DNA from: Pseudomonas lactucae | GTDB lineage: Bacteria; Pseudomonadota; Gammaproteobacteria; Pseudomonadales; Pseudomonadaceae | Assembly: GCF_016937615.1 (NCBI RefSeq) | Contig: NZ_JAFHKI010000091.1 | Location: forward strand, 1 to 58,375 | Length of the DNA stretch: 58,375 nucleotides | Direction of reading: 5' to 3' | Notes under the pieces: generated by a model | The model's database searches: none | What the model saw: the letters and a program-made list of their open reading frames with translations, nothing else | Told to the model about the DNA's origin: nothing | Shown here: positions 17,365 to 25,830 of the stretch, in pieces | Layout of the letters: the number at the start of each line of letters is the position of its first letter | Numbering within the stretch: position 1 is the stretch's first letter | Position numbers and translations under genes: made by a program

Positions 17365-19668
17365 TCAACGCGGCACAACCGGCTTGCGCGCGGGCTTGCC
17401 GCCCTTGCCCTTGGCCGCATCGCTGCGCTCTTTGGCCGCCTGCTTGTTACGCGCCTGCGCGGCGGCCTTGGCTTGCTCGCGCTTGTCCCACGGGTTGCTG
17501 CCGTCGCTGCCACGCGGTGGCAGGCCGGTGTGCTGGGTGAGGATTTTGGTCGTCGTTTCCTTGGCGACCTTGTGGCTGCCGGCCGGCGTCGAGTTCTTGC
17601 GACGGGCGCTCTGGTAGCTGTCCGTGCTCGGCTGGTGCAGCGGGATCAACTGGTCCTTGCCCGAGCCGATCAGGTCGGCGCGGCCCATGCGGGTCAGCGC
17701 TTCACGCAGCATCGGCCAGCCTTTCGGGTCGTGGTAACGCAGGAACGCCTTGTGCAGACGGCGCTGCTCCTCGCTCTTGACGATGGTCACCGCGTCGCTC
17801 TTGTACGTCACCTTGCGCAGCGGGTTCTTGCCCGAGTGGTACATCGCGGTGGCGGTGGCCATTGGCGACGGGTAGAACGCCTGCACCTGGTCGGCACGGA
17901 AGCCGTTGCCCTTGAGCCACAGGGCCAGGTTCATCATGTCTTCATCGGTGGTGCCTGGGTGGGCGGCGATGAAGTACGGGATCAGGTACTGCTCCTTACC
18001 CGCTTCCTTGGTGTACTTCTCGAACATGCGCTTGAACTTGTCATAGCTGCCAATGCCCGGTTTCATCATCTGGTTGAGCGGACCTTCCTCGGTATGTTCC
18101 GGGGCGATCTTCAGGTAACCACCGACGTGGTGGGTGACCAGCTCTTTGACGTATTCCGGCGACTCGACGGCGAGGTCGTAGCGCAGGCCGGACGCGATCA
18201 GGATCTTCTTCACACCCGGCAATGCACGGGCGCTGCGGTACAGCTGGATCAGCGACGAGTGGTCGGTATTCAGGTTCGGACAGATGCCGGGGAACACGCA
18301 CGATGGCTTACGGCACGCGGATTCGATTTCCGGACTCTTGCAGGCGATGCGGTACATGTTCGCGGTCGGGCCGCCGAGGTCGGAGATCACGCCAGTGAAG
18401 CCCGGTACCTTGTCGCGGATCTCTTCGATTTCGCGAATGATCGACTCTTCGGAACGGTTCTGGATGATGCGGCCTTCGTGCTCGGTGATCGAGCAGAAAG
18501 TGCAGCCGCCGAAGCAACCACGCATGATGTTCACCGAAAAACGGATCATGTCGTAGGCCGGGATTTTCTCCTTGCCGTACGCCGGGTGCGGGACTCGCGC
18601 GTAGGGCATGCCGAACACGTAGTCCATTTCTTCGGTGGTCATGGGAATGGGGGGCGGGTTGAACCACACGTCCACTTCACCGTGCTTCTGCACCAGGGCG
18701 CGGGCGTTGCCTGGGTTGGTTTCCAGGTGCAACACGCGGTTGGCGTGGGCGTAGAGCACCGCGTCACCGCGGACTTTTTCCACCGACGGCAAGCGGATCA
18801 CAGTCTTGTCGCGGGTCATGCGCGGGCTGGCCAGGATCTGTACGACCTTGGCTTCTTCCGGATCATCGACCGGTCCCTTTTCCTGCTCGATGGCGCAGGC
18901 CTGGGTGTCCTGGGTGTTCACGTACGGGTTGATGATCTTGTCGATCTTGCCCGGACGGTCGATGCGCGTGGAGTCCACTTCGTACCAGCCCGCCGGCGTG
19001 TCACGGCGAATGAACGCAGTACCGCGCACGTCGGTGATGTCTTCGATCTTGTGGCCCCACGACAGACGCTGGGCGACTTCGACGATGGCCCGCTCGGCGT
19101 TGCCGTACAGCAGGATATCGGCGGTGGCGTCGATCAGGATCGAGTTGCGCACACGGTCCTGCCAGTAGTCGTAGTGGGCGATACGGCGCAGCGAGGCTTC
19201 GATGCCGCCAAGCACGATCGGCACGTTCTTGTAGGCTTCCTTGCAACGCTGGCTGTACACCAGGCTCGCACGGTCCGGGCGTTTGCCGGCCATGCCGCCG
19301 GGGGTGTAGGCGTCGTCGGAACGGATTTTCTTGTCGGCGGTGTAGCGGTTGATCATCGAGTCCATGTTGCCGGCCGCGACGCCGAAGAACAGGTTCGGCT
19401 CGCCAAGCTTCATGAAGTCGTCTTTGGACTGCCAGTTCGGCTGCGCAATGATCCCGACGCGAAAGCCCTGGGACTCCAGCAGCCGGCCGATGATTGCCAT
19501 GCCGAACGACGGATGGTCAACATAGGCATCACCGGTGACGATGATGATGTCGCATGAATCCCAGCCAAGCTGATCCATCTCCTCCCTGCTCATCGGCAGG
19601 AATGGTGCAGGGCCGAAACATTCGGCCCAGTACTTGGGATAGTCAAATAAAGGCTTGGCTGTTTGCAT
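17365..19668 (-). CDS. ygiQ: YgiQ-family radical SAM protein
   Basis: A 767-residue member of the UPF0313/YgiQ family. The radical SAM cluster motif CFGGCTFC (C-x3-C-x2-C) sits in the middle, within MRGCFGGCTFCSITEHEGR. The N-terminal part has a B12-binding-like fold beginning DSCDIIIVTGDAYVDHPSFG. The C-terminal tail (about 690-767) is lysine/arginine-rich and low complexity, probably disordered. The start at MQTAKPLFDYPKYW is conserved in the family; upstream codons in the frame overlap the promoter. The reaction catalysed is unknown. It stands alone, with its own terminator and an extended -10 promoter. Confidence 0.93.
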   Translation of the reverse strand: MQTAKPLFDYPKYWAECFGPAPFLPMSREEMDQLGWDSCDIIIVTGDAYVDHPSFGMAIIGRLLESQGFRVGIIAQPNWQSKDDFMKLGEPNLFFGVAAGNMDSMINRYTADKKIRSDDAYTPGGMAGKRPDRASLVYSQRCKEAYKNVPIVLGGIEASLRRIAHYDYWQDRVRNSILIDATADILLYGNAERAIVEVAQRLSWGHKIEDITDVRGTAFIRRDTPAGWYEVDSTRIDRPGKIDKIINPYVNTQDTQACAIEQEKGPVDDPEEAKVVQILASPRMTRDKTVIRLPSVEKVRGDAVLYAHANRVLHLETNPGNARALVQKHGEVDVWFNPPPIPMTTEEMDYVFGMPYARVPHPAYGKEKIPAYDMIRFSVNIMRGCFGGCTFCSITEHEGRIIQNRSEESIIREIEEIRDKVPGFTGVISDLGGPTANMYRIACKSPEIESACRKPSCVFPGICPNLNTDHSSLIQLYRSARALPGVKKILIASGLRYDLAVESPEYVKELVTHHVGGYLKIAPEHTEEGPLNQMMKPGIGSYDKFKRMFEKYTKEAGKEQYLIPYFIAAHPGTTDEDMMNLALWLKGNGFRADQVQAFYPSPMATATAMYHSGKNPLRKVTYKSDAVTIVKSEEQRRLHKAFLRYHDPKGWPMLREALTRMGRADLIGSGKDQLIPLHQPSTDSYQSARRKNSTPAGSHKVAKETTTKILTQHTGLPPRGSDGSNPWDKREQAKAAAQARNKQAAKERSDAAKGKGGKPARKPVVPR

Positions 19669-19707
19669 GACGGTGACCGGTGTTGAGATGGAAAATCGCG
19701 GGCGCGG

Positions 19708-19716
19708 AATATAGCA
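19708..19716 (-). promoter_or_regulatory. Probable extended -10 promoter of ygiQ
   Basis: The minus strand reads TGCTATATT, a TGn-extended -10 element, about 40 bases before the ygiQ ATG. No good -35 hexamer is seen at 17 bases, which is normal for extended -10 promoters. Confidence 0.4.
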
Positions 19717-19850
19717 CAAAATTTGACCAATTCCGACGGTGGTAGTGGGTTTCTATTTTCAGCGCACTCAGGGGCTACCGGGCTAGGCATTGTTCAAAAA
19801 AATCGTGAGTAGGCTACCGACGATCGATCACTGCCCTGCATGGCCCACTC

Positions 19851-22800
19851 ATGAACCACCCCGACACACCGGCTGCAATACCCGCCCTTAGCCTTCACAA
19901 AGACTTCATCGACACGCAATTGCCGTACTGGCTCAGCGAAGGGTCGTTGGAGTCCCGCCAGCAATTGCGTCGCCTCCTGATTGCCGGCAACCAGGCCCGG
20001 CACATGCTCAAAGCCCTCATGGATGAACTCAAAAGCCCCGAAACTTACGCTCGCCCACTGATACGCGAGGTCATCGACACACAGTTTTCCTTGTTCCTGA
20101 AGGATGAAACGTCCCTGTTAGTGCGCGAATGGAAAAACAGTCATTTATTGGGCCTGATAAAAAACCACACGAGGACCACCGAACAGAGCTTGCTGGAAGC
20201 TGCGTTACAGAATTTTGAATCTTCGGAAGCCGAAAAAGATGGCATGGAACCAGGCTCCGGTCTTTATAACGTGACCGAAAGCGGCCGAACACTGAGCCTG
20301 CTTGCGCCGACGGATTTCGCCACTGCATGTCGTGAACTGGATATCGGTGGCAAGTACCTGAAACACCTGACTGACGTGCTTGAACCCGCCCCCCTGCCTG
20401 GCAGCACGCGCACCGCTGCAACGGTGCTTGGCTTGTTCAGTGAGAATGACCGGCAGGCCTTTGGAGTCGCGCTGACCATCAGTTATATGAAGGGACATAT
20501 AAACGCCCGGCTTTACGCACAACTGCAGAGCCTGCAACAAACAGGCAGTCACGTTGAATTGCCCTGCAGTCACCTGACCCTCGGCGGCGTGGTGCTGCCC
20601 AATGTGCTGATGATTCATGCACGCAGGCACATCAACGAATACCTGCTATATGTCCCGGAAGACCCGATTGCGCCCTTTTTTGCGTACCGTTCGCTGCATG
20701 AGATTGAGCAGACCTTGGTTTCACGCTTGAGCGATCCCGAGTACCTGGCGTTTTTCAATCGCCTGGTGCCTTTGCAGCATCAAGGCACATTGTTGGCCCT
20801 GAAGCCGGGAGGGATTGAATGGGTCGACAAGGGGCAACTGATCGGACAGCGAATAGTCTCCTCGTATGCCCGCCTGAAGGAGCCGATGACGCTGACGCCG
20901 ACCCAGGGCGACGTGTTTCAGGCCATGGCCCGCCGGCGTATCGCCCAGATCAAAAGTGACGCACGCGTCCTGGCGGTCTCCACAGCCGATATCGATATCG
21001 TCAGCCGGCAGAAACGCCTGCAGCGCTGGAAGGATCTGGGCCAGTCACTGCTGTTCTTTGCGGCGTCGTTTATCCCCATCGTTGGGGAAGTGTTGCTGGC
21101 CGTCACGGCCGGTCAGTTGATTCATAGCGTTTATAACGGTTTTGCCGCCTGGAGCCGCGGCGACAGCGACGAAGCTTTAAATGACCTTTTGGATGTGGTG
21201 GACACCGTCGCGCAAGCCGTGGTCACGGCCGGCGCCATCAAAGCCACGGGGTTTACCGCCGGTTTGGTGAAAGTCCACTTGCGCAACAAAGGCTATCGTC
21301 TCTGGAACCCGGACCTGGCTCCCTACCTGCATCCCACGACGCTACCTCAGGGGCTTGCCGCCGATAGCCAGGGCATCTACCGGCATAAACAACAGCAGTT
21401 TCTGAACATCGATGATGGCATTCACGCGGTACAACGCACCGCCAAGGGCGACCAGTGGGAACTGCCTCACCCTACCGATCCGCAAGCTTACAAGCCGCCA
21501 TTGCTCAGTAACGGCGTTGGCGGCTGGCGCCATGCCCATGAAAGCTCGCGGGACTGGGACGACCTCAAACTGATAAAACGACTGGGGCCCGACGCCGCGA
21601 ATATCAAGCAGCCCATGGTCGAACCTATATTGCTGATTGGCGGTGTCGACACGGCGGCCCTGCGCCAGGTCCATCAGGATGTCCTTCGCCCTGCGCCGAA
21701 GCTGCGTGACACGGTCAAGCACTTCAACCTGCAACAAGAACTCAAGGAGTTCGATCTGAACCGCGCCGAAGGTGCGAGCGTGACGCCACACTCACCTTTC
21801 ATTCAGCTCTACCTGGTGTGCTCACTGCGTGACTGGCCAACGAATCGCACGCTGAAAATCGTCGATGAGCAGCAAAACGTGCTGATCAGTCAAGGCACCG
21901 GCCCGATTGAAATACGGATCCCAGAGGCACGCTTCAGAAAAGGCGAACTGCTGCACGCCTTGGAACAACAGTTGTCACAAGCCGAATTCAACCGGCTGAT
22001 GCCCAATCTCTACCTGACATACCTGACCAAAGTGGAGAACCTGGCAAGGAACCTTCACGCCACTGCGCAGACCCGGCATCAAACCTTGTTTACCTGGCTC
22101 AAGTCGATCAATGACAAGACAAACGACCCGATTCAAACCGATATTCACGCACTCGTCCCCGAGCTTTCGAAAAGCCATCTTGAGGAGATGGCTGCCGTGC
22201 TTGGCCCGCAGGAACGAACACGCCTGCAACGTGAAAAAAGCCTGAGTTCCCTGCAACGCTGGGAAGCCGAACAGTACGCCAGCGATGCCCGCAATCGTGC
22301 GGTTTACGAAGGCGTCTATTTGGACTCGATGAACAATTCCGACAGCGTGCCGCTGATATTGCATAGCCTGGAGCAGTTGCCCGGCTGGCCGCCTTTGCGG
22401 CAGATCGAAGTCAATAAAAGCAACGGTCAGTTGCTTTACCGCATCGGCGACAAAAGCGCTGCTACCCACCACATCTTGGTAACTGAACGCGATATGTATG
22501 CGACCTACGATGGCGTAACCAAAAAACGACTGCACGAGTCGACCACGCTCTTCGACGCCATTGGTCAAACGCTGTCCAACACCGAGCGCGACAACCTGCT
22601 CCAGCAATCAGGAGCAAAGGATTTGCGCGAGGCCGTGCGCAAGGCCTGCTCGCGGTCGCAGGCCCAAGAAGCCCCTTTGCGTGCAGCGATCAATCGTGAG
22701 CAAGCGGTTGCCGGCGAGGGTCAGCCTTTCGATCCTCTTTTCGCCGCCCCCACTCCACCCGAGGGCTTGACGCTGCGCGCTGATGGTACCTATCAGAGCC

Positions 22801-23852
22801 TTGCGCAGCCGGATGGCAGCTATCGTTATTACGTACAGGAACAGGGCGCTTACTTTCAAATCAAACCCGATGGGTCAGACTGGCGACTGATCGACGCCCG
22901 GAGCCGATTCAGGGCTTACCAGCCTTACGTGCGCCGCAAAACCGGCGGCGGCTGGGAAATAGACCCCGTCAACGGAGCGCTGCTGGGAGGCCTGAAAGAC
23001 CTACCGTCATCCCCGGACGATTCCATGGATACCAGCAGCAGTGACTTCATCACCGCCGAGTCCTCTGCCAGCGAGTATGAGTCCGCTACAGAGGGTACGG
23101 TGGAACTACGCTACAGCGCCAATGAGTTAGCGTATATGCGCTCGATGCGTGGCTATCAGTACAGTCAGAACTACCGCCGCATCTATGACCGCGCCAACAA
23201 CGGGCGCTACCCGCTGCGCGATGAACAGGGCCTTCCAATGCGTATCAGACATATACAAAGTCACTCGAAATCGTTGATCACTGGCGAGGTGCGAAAGAGC
23301 GACGTGCTTCGGCCTTATATCCGCTGGGAAGGTTTTGAAGACGTCGCACGCCTTTATGAAGACAAGTTGGAGCTCGTAACCTTTACCGCAGCTCATCAAA
23401 AATTTGCACCGGAGGCCGCAATGATCGGCGAGGCTGCCGTGGTCAGCAGACGCGCGATCAGTAAAGGCGAGCCCCTGGGTGTTTATGGCGGGGAGGTGTT
23501 GCCATATGAGATTGCCCGAAGACGTCGAGACCCTTACTTGATGCAGATCAGGGATATCAGACCAACCTCACCTTACGCGCTGAACATGCAACCTGTGCTC
23601 TCGGGAGACAACATTCTGTCCAGAATCAACACTATTTTTGAATATGAGAACGGGCAGCCGGTCAGGCAGGCGGCAACCGGTTACAACACCGAAGCGGCAC
23701 AATTTCGGGTAATGACCCAGGTCGGCGAAAAACCGCAGGAACAGGCGATCCTTACCGCGCTATTCGCCACGCAGGATATACCCGCTGCCACCGAACTGCG
23801 TTGGAATTACCAATACGACGAAGCAACGATCAGAGCGATTTTTCAGCGCTGA
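19851..23852 (+). CDS. Large toxin/effector-like protein: DUF6543 (dermonecrotic-toxin-like) N-terminus with C-terminal SET domain
   Basis: 1333 residues in one intact frame. The start HKDFIDTQLPYWLSEGSLESRQQL matches the opening I know from Pseudomonas DUF6543 proteins. Residues about 395-430 are a hydrophobic hairpin (LLFFAASFIPIVGEVLLAV), followed by RGDSDEALNDLLDVVDTV, also usual in that family. Residues 1048-1082 are an acidic, Ser-rich linker. The end (about 1185-1325) is a SET domain. It has SRRAISKGEPLGVYGGE (GVYGGE at 1210-1215), SRINTIFEYENG (Arg1258 and Asn1260, in the place of RFINH) and ELRWNYQYDE (1315-1324, in the place of the ELxYDY catalytic-tyrosine motif; Tyr1320). This predicts an S-adenosylmethionine-dependent lysine methyltransferase carried by a toxin scaffold. 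There is no signal peptide and no strong ribosome site. The gene is convergent with dnaB, with only five bases between stops. Base composition looks lower in GC than its neighbours, suggesting acquisition. Confidence 0.85.
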   Translation: MNHPDTPAAIPALSLHKDFIDTQLPYWLSEGSLESRQQLRRLLIAGNQARHMLKALMDELKSPETYARPLIREVIDTQFSLFLKDETSLLVREWKNSHLLGLIKNHTRTTEQSLLEAALQNFESSEAEKDGMEPGSGLYNVTESGRTLSLLAPTDFATACRELDIGGKYLKHLTDVLEPAPLPGSTRTAATVLGLFSENDRQAFGVALTISYMKGHINARLYAQLQSLQQTGSHVELPCSHLTLGGVVLPNVLMIHARRHINEYLLYVPEDPIAPFFAYRSLHEIEQTLVSRLSDPEYLAFFNRLVPLQHQGTLLALKPGGIEWVDKGQLIGQRIVSSYARLKEPMTLTPTQGDVFQAMARRRIAQIKSDARVLAVSTADIDIVSRQKRLQRWKDLGQSLLFFAASFIPIVGEVLLAVTAGQLIHSVYNGFAAWSRGDSDEALNDLLDVVDTVAQAVVTAGAIKATGFTAGLVKVHLRNKGYRLWNPDLAPYLHPTTLPQGLAADSQGIYRHKQQQFLNIDDGIHAVQRTAKGDQWELPHPTDPQAYKPPLLSNGVGGWRHAHESSRDWDDLKLIKRLGPDAANIKQPMVEPILLIGGVDTAALRQVHQDVLRPAPKLRDTVKHFNLQQELKEFDLNRAEGASVTPHSPFIQLYLVCSLRDWPTNRTLKIVDEQQNVLISQGTGPIEIRIPEARFRKGELLHALEQQLSQAEFNRLMPNLYLTYLTKVENLARNLHATAQTRHQTLFTWLKSINDKTNDPIQTDIHALVPELSKSHLEEMAAVLGPQERTRLQREKSLSSLQRWEAEQYASDARNRAVYEGVYLDSMNNSDSVPLILHSLEQLPGWPPLRQIEVNKSNGQLLYRIGDKSAATHHILVTERDMYATYDGVTKKRLHESTTLFDAIGQTLSNTERDNLLQQSGAKDLREAVRKACSRSQAQEAPLRAAINREQAVAGEGQPFDPLFAAPTPPEGLTLRADGTYQSLAQPDGSYRYYVQEQGAYFQIKPDGSDWRLIDARSRFRAYQPYVRRKTGGGWEIDPVNGALLGGLKDLPSSPDDSMDTSSSDFITAESSASEYESATEGTVELRYSANELAYMRSMRGYQYSQNYRRIYDRANNGRYPLRDEQGLPMRIRHIQSHSKSLITGEVRKSDVLRPYIRWEGFEDVARLYEDKLELVTFTAAHQKFAPEAAMIGEAAVVSRRAISKGEPLGVYGGEVLPYEIARRRRDPYLMQIRDIRPTSPYALNMQPVLSGDNILSRINTIFEYENGQPVRQAATGYNTEAAQFRVMTQVGEKPQEQAILTALFATQDIPAATELRWNYQYDEATIRAIFQR

Positions 23853-23857
23853 GCGAC

Positions 23858-25255
23858 TTATTCGTCGTCATCAAAGTTGTAACTACCCGGCGCCAGGTTC
23901 TCGAAGCGCGTGTATTTACCGATGAACGCCAGACGGATAAAGCCGATCGGGCCGTTCCGCTGCTTGCCGATGATGATCTCGGCAATGCCCTTGTGTTCGG
24001 TTTCGGGGTGGTACACCTCGTCGCGGTAAACGAACATGATCACGTCGGCGTCCTGCTCGATCGCGCCGGATTCACGCAAGTCGGAGTTGACCGGGCGCTT
24101 GTTCGGGCGCTGTTCCAGGGAGCGGTTGAGCTGGGACAGCGCCACCACCGGGCAGTTGAATTCCTTGGCCAGGGCCTTGAGGGAACGCGAGATCTCGGAA
24201 ATTTCGTTGGTGCGGTTGTCGCCGCTGGAACCGGGGATCTGCATCAATTGCAGGTAGTCGATCATGATCAGCGCGATCTCGCCGTGCTCACGCACCAGGC
24301 GGCGGGTACGTGCACGCATTTCCGACGGGCTGATGCCGGCGGTGTCATCGATAAACAGCTTGCGATCGTTGAGCAGGTTGACCGCCGAGGTCAGACGCGG
24401 CCAATCGTCGTCTTCCAGCTGGCCGGAACGCACCTTGGTCTGGTCGATTCGCCCGAGGGACGAGAGCATACGCATGATCAGCGATTCACCTGGCATCTCA
24501 AGGGAGTACACCAGTACCGCCTTGTCGCTGCGTAACACGGCGTTTTCCACCAGGTTCATCGCAAAGGTGGTCTTACCCATGGACGGACGGCCGGCGACGA
24601 TGATCAAGTCAGACGGCTGCAAGCCGCTGGTTTTCTCGTCGAGGTCGGTGTAGCCGGTGGAAATACCGGTAATGGCGGCGTCGGTATTGAACAACGTGTC
24701 GATGCGGTCGATGGCCTTGGTCAACAGATCGTTGACGCTGACCGGGCCGCCGGTTTTCGGACGCGCTTCGGCGATCTGGAAAATCTGGCGTTCGGCCTCG
24801 TCAAGGATCTCGGCAGCGGTGCGGCCTTCGGGGTTGAAGGCACTGTCGGCGATTTCGGTGCTGATGCCGATCAACTGGCGCAGGGTGGCGCGCTCACGAA
24901 CGATCTGGGCATAGGCTTTGATGTTGGCGACGGACGGCGTGTTTTTCGCCAACTCACCGAGGTAGCCCAGGCCGCCGACTTGAGAGGTTTGACCTTCTTT
25001 GTCCAACTGCTCGGCCAGCGTCACTACGTCGATCGGCGAGTTCTGGTCGGCCAGTTTGGCGATGGCGCGGAAGATCAGGCGGTGGTCATGGCGATAGAAG
25101 TCACCGTCCGAGACTTGATCCAGCACGCGCTCCCAGGCGTTGTTGTCCAGCATCAAGCCACCGAGCACGGCCTGTTCGGCCTCGATGGAGTGCGGCGGCA
25201 CCTTCAGGGCAGCGGTTTGCAGATCGTATTGCTCAGGAGCTGAAATATCGTTCAT
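23858..25255 (-). CDS. dnaB: Replicative DNA helicase DnaB
   Basis: 465 residues, a hexameric 5'-3' helicase of the replication fork. The N-terminal DnaG-interacting domain begins KVPPHSIEAEQAVLGGLMLDN. The RecA-like domain carries Walker A GRPSMGKTTFAM, Walker B-type IALIMIDYLQLM, the arginine-finger region and the C-terminal GPIGFIRLAFIGKYTRFENL. I prefer the ATG at 25255 (MNDISAPEQYD); an in-frame GTG lies two codons upstream. It follows the rpsF-rpsR-rplI operon but is separated from it by a hairpin terminator. Downstream it runs into the SET-domain gene, with no alr gene following as I would have expected. Confidence 0.97.
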   Translation of the reverse strand: MNDISAPEQYDLQTAALKVPPHSIEAEQAVLGGLMLDNNAWERVLDQVSDGDFYRHDHRLIFRAIAKLADQNSPIDVVTLAEQLDKEGQTSQVGGLGYLGELAKNTPSVANIKAYAQIVRERATLRQLIGISTEIADSAFNPEGRTAAEILDEAERQIFQIAEARPKTGGPVSVNDLLTKAIDRIDTLFNTDAAITGISTGYTDLDEKTSGLQPSDLIIVAGRPSMGKTTFAMNLVENAVLRSDKAVLVYSLEMPGESLIMRMLSSLGRIDQTKVRSGQLEDDDWPRLTSAVNLLNDRKLFIDDTAGISPSEMRARTRRLVREHGEIALIMIDYLQLMQIPGSSGDNRTNEISEISRSLKALAKEFNCPVVALSQLNRSLEQRPNKRPVNSDLRESGAIEQDADVIMFVYRDEVYHPETEHKGIAEIIIGKQRNGPIGFIRLAFIGKYTRFENLAPGSYNFDDDE

Positions 25256-25278
25256 GGCCACTTGGAATTTGGGGGTTG

Positions 25279-25318
25279 TAGAAAAACAAAAGGCACGACC
25301 TGTAAACAGGATCGTGCC
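25279..25318 (-). terminator. Rho-independent terminator after rplI
   Basis: Minus strand: GGCACGATCCTG-TTTA-CAGGTCGTGCC followed by TTTTGTTTTTC. A strong stem with T-rich tail between the rplI stop and the dnaB start; dnaB must have its own promoter or rely on read-through. Confidence 0.85.
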
Positions 25319-25365
25319 CGATGTTAACCGCCTGGCACACGAGGTGCCAGTCAGTTAGGTGCTGC

Positions 25366-25812
25366 TTAAGCTGCTACCACGACAACGCGTACGGTGGCTT
25401 CAACTTCGGCGTGCAGGTGCACGGCTACGTCGAATTCGCCTACGTTGCGGATGGTGCCGTTCGGCAGACGAACTTCGCTCTTCTGCACTTCAACGCCGGA
25501 GGCGGTCAGTGCATCAGCGATGTCGTGAGTACCGATCGAACCGAACAGCTTGCCTTCGTCACCGGCGGTGGCAGTGATAGTCACTTCCAGCTCAGCCAGT
25601 TGGGCAGCGCGCGTTTCAGCCGAGGCTTTCTTGTCTGCTGCGGCTTTTTCCAGCTCGGCACGACGCTCTTCAAACGCAGCCAGGTTGGCAGCGGTTGCAG
25701 CGGTGGCTTTGCCGTATGGCAGCAGGTAGTTACGACCGTAGCCGGCCTTAACGTTTACTTTGTCGCCCAGGTTGCCCAGGTTGGCGACTTTTTCCAGAAG
25801 GATCAGTTGCAT
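25366..25812 (-). CDS. rplI: 50S ribosomal protein L9 (bL9)
   Basis: 148 residues, the normal length. The N-terminal rRNA-binding domain MQLILLEKVANLGNLGDKVNVKAGYGRNYLLP is unmistakable, followed by the long connecting helix rich in Ala, Glu and Lys and the C-terminal domain with GKLFGSIGTHDIADAL. It is the last gene of the rpsF-rpsR-DUF2232-rplI operon, 18 bases after the membrane-protein gene, and a terminator follows. Confidence 0.99.
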   Translation of the reverse strand: MQLILLEKVANLGNLGDKVNVKAGYGRNYLLPYGKATAATAANLAAFEERRAELEKAAADKKASAETRAAQLAELEVTITATAGDEGKLFGSIGTHDIADALTASGVEVQKSEVRLPNGTIRNVGEFDVAVHLHAEVEATVRVVVVAA

Positions 25813-25830
25813 GTGAAAATCCTCTAACTT

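Noticed and set aside
17473..19557. 694-codon plus-strand open frame
   Set aside because: Antisense of ygiQ, which has unmistakable radical SAM motifs.
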